The position numbers and the translations under genes were made by a program. A DNA stretch of 20,746 bases from an uncultured Atopobium sp. (GTDB lineage: Bacteria > Actinomycetota > Coriobacteriia > Coriobacteriales > Atopobiaceae), in NCBI GenBank assembly GCA_916720465.1, contig CAKARF010000011.1:1-20746 (forward strand). Reading direction: 5' to 3'. The notes beneath the pieces were generated by a model. That model searched no databases, was not told where the DNA came from, and was given only the letters and a program-made list of their open reading frames with translations. Below, in pieces: positions 1 to 6,050 of the stretch (position 1 is the stretch's first letter; every line of letters starts with the position of its first letter).

Positions 1-1276
1 CAGGAGTGAGGTACTTCTTGTCAACAACAATCTGGTAGACGTACTCGTCAAACCATGGGTCGGAGATGGTGTCAAAGCCATCACGGCCGTGGTCTTTACC
101 CCAGCTGTTCTCAACCTTCCAGAGGGTAGTGTTGCCCTCGGCGTCAAAGTTAACACCCTCAAGAACCATAGCGTGAGTCATCAGAGACTCGCCGTAGTCA
201 AGACGCTCTGCGCGGTCAAGTGCACCTTCAACAGGGAAGCCAAAGAGGCCATCAACGTCGAGCGCGCGGGTATCCATGATGCCCTCTTCACGAAGGTAAG
301 ACTGGGCAACGTCGCAGCCAAACCAGACTGGCAGGTTGTCCTTAAGCTGAGCTACAGCGAGGCGCTTAAGCTCTGGAATCTCAAGGTTGAGGTAACGAAC
401 GCCGCCACCCTCAACAACGTTGCCCAAGCGGGAAACGGTGTAGGTGTGGTTGAAAGGCTTATCAGCGGTTGGAGCAGAGATGATTGAGATGTAATCATCA
501 AGATTCATGTCAACAGTCTCAGCGAAGAACTCCTGAGGAGTAAAGGTACCGGAAAGAGCGAGGTTATCGTCCTTATCGCGCAGGCGTGCCTCAAAAGATA
601 CAGGAGGCTGACCCAGGCAAGTTACTAGCAGGGTATAGACATCCTCCATCATCTCTTTCTTCATCTCACGCAGAGACTCAAGGGACTCACCGGCTGTTGC
701 GGTCTCACGAAGACGCTTTGCAGCACTACGAAGATAACGGGTAAGGTATGCGTCCATCTCGTGGGTGTTGCAAGAGTTAGCAGTCTCTGGCATAGCACTC
801 TTTGGAACTACGCCGTACTTCTTCACAAGGCTCTTAAACATATCCCACTGGCCACCATCACCAATTGGGTCGGTAAGCAGGAAGGAAACAAGACGGCCGT
901 TCAAAGGCTCATCAAGGGTATCCAGAATGTTCTCAAGGAACCAGTTGGACTTCTCCATCTTGTCCCAGAACAGAGGATATGCCTGAGAAAGCTCAAAAGT
1001 GGACAGGTTGTATTTCTTGATGATGCGATATCTAAACGTATTGAGGGAAGCAAACATCCAGCAACGACCAGAACGCTTCTGATTAGTGCGATCACCCTGC
1101 TTTACCTCAACATCAAAAGTAAGAGGATTAAGGGCAACACCTTCTGGAACACGAGCTGCTTTTCTAACACCAGCGCTGGTAGCAGCATTCTTAGCTACTG
1201 TGTGAGCGCGGTCGGACTCAAAGTTCTTCTGAGCCGCTGCAATGTCGTCAAAGGAAATGCTTTTCATCTGATCCAT
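1..1276 (-). CDS. pepC: Aminopeptidase C (bleomycin hydrolase family, peptidase C1B), C-terminus cut by window edge
   Basis: Cytosolic papain-fold cysteine aminopeptidase that removes N-terminal residues from peptides; family members form hexameric barrels. About 425 residues are visible and roughly 20 C-terminal residues lie beyond base 1, judged from the usual length near 445. The papain triad is complete: the active-site Cys at about residue 72 in the motif NQKRSGRCWMFA (with the oxyanion Gln at 66), His at about 368 in LMTHAMVLEGV, and Asn at about 390 in VENSWGKDHG. The start at 1276 is chosen because AAGGAGAT lies just upstream of it; an in-frame Met three codons later lacks that spacing. 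There is no signal peptide. The gene is divergent from dnaE. Function is confident by family; the specific peptides used are unknown. Confidence 0.94.
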   Translation of the reverse strand, partial: MDQMKSISFDDIAAAQKNFESDRAHTVAKNAATSAGVRKAARVPEGVALNPLTFDVEVKQGDRTNQKRSGRCWMFASLNTFRYRIIKKYNLSTFELSQAYPLFWDKMEKSNWFLENILDTLDEPLNGRLVSFLLTDPIGDGGQWDMFKSLVKKYGVVPKSAMPETANSCNTHEMDAYLTRYLRSAAKRLRETATAGESLESLREMKKEMMEDVYTLLVTCLGQPPVSFEARLRDKDDNLALSGTFTPQEFFAETVDMNLDDYISIISAPTADKPFNHTYTVSRLGNVVEGGGVRYLNLEIPELKRLAVAQLKDNLPVWFGCDVAQSYLREEGIMDTRALDVDGLFGFPVEGALDRAERLDYGESLMTHAMVLEGVNFDAEGNTTLWKVENSWGKDHGRDGFDTISDPWFDEYVYQIVVDKKYLTP

Positions 1277-1359
1277 GTGATCTCCTTAACTGGAATAGGT
1301 AATACAAAAACTATATTCCCAATTAAGGAGTCCCTAGTCTAAGAGTTACCAGTTTGAAA

Positions 1360-1387
1360 CTTTTATTTTGAGGAATTTTTTGGTCAA
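1360..1387 (-). promoter_or_regulatory. Candidate pepC promoter
   Basis: On the minus strand TTGACC (1387-1382) is followed after 16 bases by TAAAAG (1365-1360), about 85 bases before the pepC start. The -35 is good and the -10 is weak, so this is only a candidate. The leader between it and the start codon shows no strong structure. Confidence 0.3.
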
Positions 1388-1476
1388 ACGGTTTTTGTAA
1401 ATTCAGAGAGATTTTGTGACGTCATTACATTGGCGAGAAAAAATTTTTATTCCATTTACCAGCGGCAATAGAAGTA

Positions 1477-1505
1477 TTAGCACATAGAACATATGTTTGT
1501 ATTAG
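1477..1505 (+). promoter_or_regulatory. Candidate dnaE promoter P1, spacer contains LexA-like box
   Basis: TTAGCA (1477-1482) and TATTAG (1500-1505) are separated by 17 bases; each matches sigma-70 consensus at four of six positions. The LexA-like palindrome at 1486-1499 sits inside the spacer, where a bound repressor would block polymerase. This is an inference from spacing alone. Confidence 0.33.
1486..1499. promoter_or_regulatory. LexA-like operator (imperfect) upstream of dnaE
   Basis: AGAACATATGTTTG resembles the Bacillus-type SOS box (core GAAC-N4-GTTC, with ATAT the classical centre). One half-site, GAAC, is exact and the other reads GTTT instead of GTTC. Compare the perfect box at 7872-7883 before ruvC in the same window. 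Binding would place the replicative polymerase under damage control, but a single mismatch in the core may abolish it. Confidence 0.4.
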
Positions 1506-1511
1506 TAGTTA

Positions 1512-1539
1512 TTGTCCGGCGAATCGGCTACACTATACA
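1512..1539 (+). promoter_or_regulatory. Candidate dnaE promoter P2
   Basis: TTGTCC (1512-1517), a 16-base spacer and TATACA (1534-1539) form a reasonable sigma-70 promoter about 65 bases before the dnaE ATG. It lies just downstream of the LexA-like palindrome. Confidence 0.42.
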
Positions 1540-1604
1540 AAGAAATTAAGAGCCCTTGGTAAAAGAACAAATTTTGAAGCACAAAGAGAAGAGCGTAGAA
1601 AAAG

Positions 1605-4600
1605 ATGGCATTTGTTCACCTCCACAACCACTCAGATTTTTCCATCCTTGATGGAGCTAGCCGTGTCCCAGACATGGTTAGTAAAGCTGTAGAGTTTGGC
1701 ATGCCAGCGCTTGCTCTTACTGATCATGGTTATCTCTTTGGTATTCCAGATTTTGACCTTGCGTGCCGTAAGTACAATGAGGCCCTTAAAGATTTTGGAC
1801 AGTGGTGCCACGATGTGGAATGTTTTGAAAAGGGCTGGGATTTAGAAGAGCCTCTCGCAGATGATCCAAATGCTGGTGAGCATGATAAAGTTCATGCTCA
1901 ATGGGCTTCTGACGTTCAAATCTGGAATCAAACGCATGATATTGAGGCAGTAAAAGCCAACAAACCTTCTCCACTTATCAAGCCAATTTTTGGCTGTGAA
2001 GCTTATTTCATTCTTGATGATTGTATTGAGAAGGGCACTAAGCAGGTACGTTATCACCTTATCCTGCTTGCTAAAAATGAGACTGGCTATGTCAATCTGA
2101 TGAAGATGATGTCAGAGGCTGGCTCAAAAGAGATGTTCTATTACAAGCCTCGTACCACACTTGAGATGCTCAAGCGTTACCACGAGGGCATTATCTGCTC
2201 TTCAGCTTGTGTTTCTGGCATTATTCCTCGCATGTTGTTTGAAGGCCGTCCAGAAGAAGCGGAGCGTTGGGCAAAAATCTATCAAGATATCTTTGGAGAT
2301 GATTTCTACTTAGAGATTCAAGATCACGGCTTGTCTGATCCAAGCTGGGGCGGCTATACCGATAGAACCCTTGCTGAGCGCATTGTAAAGATGGGTCATG
2401 ACCTTGGTATTAAGGTAGTTGCTACCAACGATAACCACTATCTCACTAAAGAGGATGCAAGCGTTCAAGATATTGCTTCCTGCATTGGTTCAGGCGCTCG
2501 TGTTGATGATGAGAACCGCAAGCGCATGACAGGCAGCGAGTTCTACCTTAAAAGTGAGCAAGAAATGCGCCAGATCTTCTCGTGGTGTCCAGAAGCTATC
2601 GAGAACACCATTGAGGTTGCAAATAAGTGCAACTATGAGCTGGACTGGACCCATATGTACCTGCCAAAGTTCCCAGACTTGGCAGAGGGGGAGACTTCAG
2701 AGGAACGCTTTAGAAAAGAGTGCGAGCTTGGCCTTGCAAGACGTTATGGAGATGATTGGCAAAACGTTGTCATCAATGAGATTAACGTTAAAGACCGTTT
2801 TGAGTATGAATATGACATCATCTGCAAAAAGGGCTTTGCAGATTACTTCTTAATTGTTCAGGAGTATGTTCGCTGGGCAAAAGAGAATGGCATTGGTGTA
2901 GGCCCTGGTCGTGGATCTGCAGCAGGTGCTATTGTTGCATACGCTATGGATATTACCTCGTTTGACCCTCTTGAGAATGGCCTCATGTTTGAGAGGTTCT
3001 TGTCTCCACAGCGTTCAGAGATGCCAGATATTGATATGGACTTCGACGATGAGCGTCGTCTTGAGGTTGTTGAGCATGTCCGCCAGATTTATGGATCTGA
3101 TCGTGTTTCTCACGTTATTACGTATTCAACCATCAAGGCTAAACAGGCAATAAATGACGCATGTCGTGTTTTGGGTTATCCCGTTTATATGGGACAGCGT
3201 CTGTCTAAGATGATTCCAGGAGATCCTAACGCTCACCTTAAGTTTGTTCTTCATAAAGCTCAAGAAGGCCAAAAGGGTGCCGATCAGTATTCTGCTGACT
3301 TTGAAGATGCATACGAGAATGACCCTGATGCTCGAAGAATTATTGATGCTGCTCTATCTATTGAAGGCTTGCATCGTGGCGAGGGTGTACATGCTTGCGC
3401 AGTTTTGATTGCTCCAACGCCTGTTAATGACCATGTTCCCACTAAGGTTGATACCAAAGGTGGCGTAGAGATTACGCAGTACGAGGGACACTCTGTCGCT
3501 GACATGGGTCTTCTTAAGATGGACTTCCTGGGATTAAGAACCCTAACAGTTATTTCTCGCGCAATTAAAAACGTGAAGGACAACTACGGAATTGATATTG
3601 ATGTAGATAACATTCCGTTTTCCGACCCAGAAATTTATAGACTTCTGAGAGAAGGACGAACTGCTGGCGTTTTCCAGGTTGAGTCTGCAGGTATGACTGC
3701 AACCATTAAGGGCATGAGACCAACAGAGTATAAGCACATCGTCGCACTTATCGCTCTGTATCGTCCTGGTCCTCTTAACGCAGGCATGGTTACCAGTTAT
3801 ATCAACCGTATGAACGGTAGAGAAGAAGTCAAAGATTACGATCCTCGTCTTCATGACATCTTGGAAGAGACCTACGGAACCATGGTCTATCAAGAGCAGG
3901 TTATGCAGATTTCTATGAAGATGTCTGGTTTTACCGCAGGCGAGTCTGACAAGGTAAGAAAAGCAGTAGCAAAAAAGAAGATCAAACTCATGCAGGAGGT
4001 TGTCCAGCACTGGGACGACGGAACTGATGAGACCATGGAAGCTCACTGGAAAAACGGTGCAGTGCGTAATGGATTTGATCGCTCGGTTGCAGAAAGCATC
4101 TGGGATGATGTTCTTGAATTTGCTTCTTACGCATTCAACAAATCTCACTCTGCTGGCTATGCAATTCTTGTTATGCAGACTGCGTGGATTAAGGCACATT
4201 ATCCACACGAGTTTATGGCTGCAGTTCTTACCTCATACATGGGCAAGACAGATAAGATTGTCCACTATGTAAGTGCTTGTCGCCATGAGGGAATCAATAT
4301 TCTTCCACCAGATATTAACGAGTCTGGTAAAGACTTTACTGCTACTAAAGAGGGTATTCGTTTTGGCTTTGCAGGTATCCGTGGCGTTGGCGCGGGTGTT
4401 GGTGAAGCAATTATGCTTGAGCGCCAAAAAGGCGGCCCTTTTGCCAACATTCATGATTTTGTTGATCGTGTTGATGCAAGCCAGGCAAAGCGCAATGTTG
4501 TTGAAGCTCTTATCAAGGCAGGAGCTTTTGACTCAACAGGCTATACCCGTATGCAGATGATGAGTTTTGTGGATAAGAACAATCCACAAAACATTATCGA

Positions 4601-5441
4601 TGCCGCTACTAAGCGCCAAAAAGATAAGGCCGTTGGTCAGTTCTCAATGTTTGATATGTTTGCAGAGGTGGAGGGCTCTGGCTTTAGCGATAGTGTCCCA
4701 GAGCCAGATGGCGTTGAGTGGGATAGGCGATTCAAACTTACCAAAGAGTACGAAGTCTTAGGTATTTATGTCTCTGATCATCCACTTCGTCCGTATGAGT
4801 ACGCCCTTGCTAAAAGTAGAGATTATGCTCTTGCAGAGATTGAAGAGAACGTAGAGGTTCAGCTTCCTAACGGTGCTATGTCTCAGCAGTTTAAGGTGCC
4901 AGAAGGTAAGCCTATTCGCTTTGCTGGCATGGTTACCAATGTTATGAAGCGCACCACTAAAAACGGCGATCCAATGGCAATTGTTACGCTAGAAGACATG
5001 GAGGGAAGCGTCACCATTGTCATGTTCCCTAAGCTCTACAAGAAGGCTGCAAGACTTCTTGCTGGCGATGTTGACCCAGAGACTGGTGAGAGCCAGAGTG
5101 ACATCTTCATTTCTGTTCTTGGAAAGCTTGAGCGCTCTGATAGAGGAGACCAAGTTATTGCTCAAGAAGTTAATCCTATTGAGCTTAACAGTGTCAATAA
5201 CACACCAAAGACACTTGTTATCCATATGCCTGCTTCCCAGCTTCAAAGACAGACCATCGAGACACTTGGACAGATTTTCTCGCGCTATCCCGGCATGGAC
5301 TGCATCGAGATTAGGGTAGAAACAGACATGGGCGATGTCATGCGTATGGAAATTCCTACTAGAATTGATGGACGCAGCATGGTTCTTTTGACGGAGCTCA
5401 AAGATTTTATCGGGCAAAGCGGATTCGCACAGATTGTTTAG
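1605..5441 (+). CDS. dnaE: DNA polymerase III alpha subunit, DnaE1-type, with intact PHP domain and an insertion in it
   Basis: Catalytic subunit of the replicative DNA polymerase. The N-terminal PHP domain keeps the full set of expected metal ligands: HLH at 5-7, D16, D40-H41, E132 in GCEAYF, H151, C202 and D276/H278 in TNDNHY, which in the family goes with proofreading exonuclease activity. The C-family palm has the three aspartates D477 and D479 in PDIDMDFDD and D640 in KMDFLGLRTL, and the glycine-rich PGRGSAAG just before. A helix-hairpin-helix (GIRGVGAGVGEA, about 920-935), an OB fold (about 1100-1180) and a C-terminal tail follow. At 1278 residues it is longer than the usual 1150-1200. 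Most of the excess is about 65 acidic, Trp-rich residues (about 57-124) inserted between the PHP helix and IKPIFGCE. The start gives the canonical HLHNHS N-terminus. Identity is very secure. Confidence 0.98.
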   Translation: MAFVHLHNHSDFSILDGASRVPDMVSKAVEFGMPALALTDHGYLFGIPDFDLACRKYNEALKDFGQWCHDVECFEKGWDLEEPLADDPNAGEHDKVHAQWASDVQIWNQTHDIEAVKANKPSPLIKPIFGCEAYFILDDCIEKGTKQVRYHLILLAKNETGYVNLMKMMSEAGSKEMFYYKPRTTLEMLKRYHEGIICSSACVSGIIPRMLFEGRPEEAERWAKIYQDIFGDDFYLEIQDHGLSDPSWGGYTDRTLAERIVKMGHDLGIKVVATNDNHYLTKEDASVQDIASCIGSGARVDDENRKRMTGSEFYLKSEQEMRQIFSWCPEAIENTIEVANKCNYELDWTHMYLPKFPDLAEGETSEERFRKECELGLARRYGDDWQNVVINEINVKDRFEYEYDIICKKGFADYFLIVQEYVRWAKENGIGVGPGRGSAAGAIVAYAMDITSFDPLENGLMFERFLSPQRSEMPDIDMDFDDERRLEVVEHVRQIYGSDRVSHVITYSTIKAKQAINDACRVLGYPVYMGQRLSKMIPGDPNAHLKFVLHKAQEGQKGADQYSADFEDAYENDPDARRIIDAALSIEGLHRGEGVHACAVLIAPTPVNDHVPTKVDTKGGVEITQYEGHSVADMGLLKMDFLGLRTLTVISRAIKNVKDNYGIDIDVDNIPFSDPEIYRLLREGRTAGVFQVESAGMTATIKGMRPTEYKHIVALIALYRPGPLNAGMVTSYINRMNGREEVKDYDPRLHDILEETYGTMVYQEQVMQISMKMSGFTAGESDKVRKAVAKKKIKLMQEVVQHWDDGTDETMEAHWKNGAVRNGFDRSVAESIWDDVLEFASYAFNKSHSAGYAILVMQTAWIKAHYPHEFMAAVLTSYMGKTDKIVHYVSACRHEGINILPPDINESGKDFTATKEGIRFGFAGIRGVGAGVGEAIMLERQKGGPFANIHDFVDRVDASQAKRNVVEALIKAGAFDSTGYTRMQMMSFVDKNNPQNIIDAATKRQKDKAVGQFSMFDMFAEVEGSGFSDSVPEPDGVEWDRRFKLTKEYEVLGIYVSDHPLRPYEYALAKSRDYALAEIEENVEVQLPNGAMSQQFKVPEGKPIRFAGMVTNVMKRTTKNGDPMAIVTLEDMEGSVTIVMFPKLYKKAARLLAGDVDPETGESQSDIFISVLGKLERSDRGDQVIAQEVNPIELNSVNNTPKTLVIHMPASQLQRQTIETLGQIFSRYPGMDCIEIRVETDMGDVMRMEIPTRIDGRSMVLLTELKDFIGQSGFAQIV

Positions 5442-5461
5442 ATTGTGTCGAATCTAAATTT
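5437..5461 (+). terminator. Weak hairpin terminator of dnaE
   Basis: TTTAGATT (5437-5444) pairs perfectly with AATCTAAA (5451-5458) around a six-base loop, followed by TTT. The left arm includes the dnaE stop codon. The stem is AT-rich, so termination is probably partial. Confidence 0.4.
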
Positions 5462-5472
5462 GTACGGCACTT

Positions 5473-5497
5473 TTAAATAATAACTGTTACTATTTAA
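5473..5497. promoter_or_regulatory. 25-bp near-perfect palindrome upstream of superoxide reductase, probable operator
   Basis: The left arm TTAAATAATAAC (5473-5484) mirrors the right arm GTTACTATTTAA (5486-5497) about a central T, with 11 of 12 positions paired. It lies 54 bases before the superoxide reductase start. It contains a -10-like TACTAT (5488-5493), although I see no good -35 at the right distance. Size and symmetry fit a dimeric repressor site (MarR or Fur/PerR class), but it does not match a consensus I can name. Confidence 0.5.
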
Positions 5498-5519
5498 GTA
5501 GCACTTGCTAAGAAATTCT

Positions 5520-5535
5520 GACATCTTAGGATGTC
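5520..5535 (+). promoter_or_regulatory. Small hairpin in superoxide reductase leader
   Basis: GACATC (5520-5525), loop TTAG, GATGTC (5530-5535): a perfect six-pair hairpin ending five bases before the AGGAG ribosome site. It could be a leader structure or a second operator half; nothing in the sequence decides which. Confidence 0.3.
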
Positions 5536-5550
5536 GTGAGAGGAGAAAAA

Positions 5551-5916
5551 ATGATCGACGCAAAGTTTTATCGTAACAAGGAGACAGGCGCTGTTGTTTA
5601 CGGTGTCGCAGGCAACGTAGAGGCAGCAGACCTCGAGCTTCTCCAGGCTGGCGTTACTGACGGCGCAGCTGAGAAGCACGTTCCATTTGTTACTCGTGAG
5701 GGCAACACCGTTACTGTTCGCGTTGGCGAGGTTGCTCACCCAATGCTCGAAGAGCACTACATTGAGTTCATCGCTCTTGTTTCTGAGAACGGCGCTCAGT
5801 TTGCACAGCTTAAGCCTGGCCAGGAGCCAGTTGCTACCTTCACCCTTGAGGAGGGCGTTGAGGCTGAGGCTTATGAGTACTGCAACCTTCACGGTCTTTG
5901 GAAGGCTTCCCTCTAA
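5551..5916 (+). CDS. dfx: Superoxide reductase (desulfoferrodoxin family) without the desulforedoxin iron centre
   Basis: Reduces superoxide to hydrogen peroxide in the cytoplasm without making oxygen, typical of anaerobes. The 121-residue protein keeps all ligands of the catalytic non-haem iron: H43 in EKH, H63 and H69 in HPMLEEHYIE, and C111 and H114 in YCNLHGLW; K42 is the usual substrate-guiding lysine. The N-terminal region (about 1-35) has the desulforedoxin layout, but its Cys residues are replaced (FYRNKETGAVVYG) and C111 is the only Cys. So there is one iron centre, as in class III (Treponema-type) enzymes. The start at 5551 is preferred because AGGAG at 5541-5545 is correctly spaced; a GTG at 5536 in the same frame would put this site inside the gene. 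It appears to be its own transcription unit, with a palindrome before it and a terminator after it. Confidence 0.94.
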   Translation: MIDAKFYRNKETGAVVYGVAGNVEAADLELLQAGVTDGAAEKHVPFVTREGNTVTVRVGEVAHPMLEEHYIEFIALVSENGAQFAQLKPGQEPVATFTLEEGVEAEAYEYCNLHGLWKASL

Positions 5917-5959
5917 GACTGGTTGCGTATTTAACAAACTAAGCTTATCTGTGAATCTG

Positions 5960-5992
5960 AACGGAGCTGCTACCTGCGGCTCCGTTTCTTAT
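5960..5992 (+). terminator. Rho-independent terminator of superoxide reductase gene
   Basis: AACGGAGC (5960-5967) pairs with GCTCCGTT (5979-5986) around an 11-base loop, followed by the T-rich TCTTATT. Confidence 0.78.
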
Positions 5993-6002
5993 TACTACAC
6001 CT

Positions 6003-6026
6003 GTTTGTTTTTGGGTAAAAACAAAC
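6003..6026. repeat. Perfect 10-bp inverted repeat before the NAD synthetase-like gene
   Basis: GTTTGTTTTT (6003-6012), loop GGGT, AAAAACAAAC (6017-6026). It ends 24 bases before the start codon at 6051. It could be an operator or a leader hairpin. It is not a standard terminator because the T-run lies inside the left arm. Confidence 0.4.
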
Positions 6027-6050
6027 TAAGCACTTCATGATAGGAATGGT

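Larger units (their letters stand above)
1277..1604. other. Divergent intergenic region pepC / dnaE
   Basis: This 328-base AT-rich stretch separates two divergent genes and holds no convincing small gene or RNA. It contains the candidate pepC promoter near the left end and, near the right end, two candidate dnaE promoters and a LexA-like palindrome (listed separately). The dnaE ribosome site is poor: only purine-rich AGAGAAGAG lies 10-20 bases before the ATG at 1605. Confidence 0.7.
5933..6031. repeat. 12-base direct repeat flanking the terminator
   Basis: AACAAACTAAGC occurs at 5933-5944 and again at 6020-6031, 87 bases apart, on either side of the superoxide reductase terminator. The second copy overlaps the right arm of the inverted repeat at 6003-6026. 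No insertion sequence lies between the copies. It may be a regulatory repeat or chance. Confidence 0.3.

Noticed and set aside
761..1342. Long plus-strand open frame of 193 codons (and another at 89-487)
   Set aside because: It lies antisense to pepC, whose minus-strand frame has the full papain-family active site; no ribosome site or recognisable protein on the plus strand.
3543..4208. Minus-strand open frame of 221 codons
   Set aside because: It is antisense to the conserved palm and fingers region of dnaE; composition is that of a mirror frame.
5536..5550. GTG start five codons upstream for superoxide reductase
   Set aside because: It would translate through the AGGAG ribosome site; the ATG at 5551 has ideal spacing and gives the usual family N-terminus.
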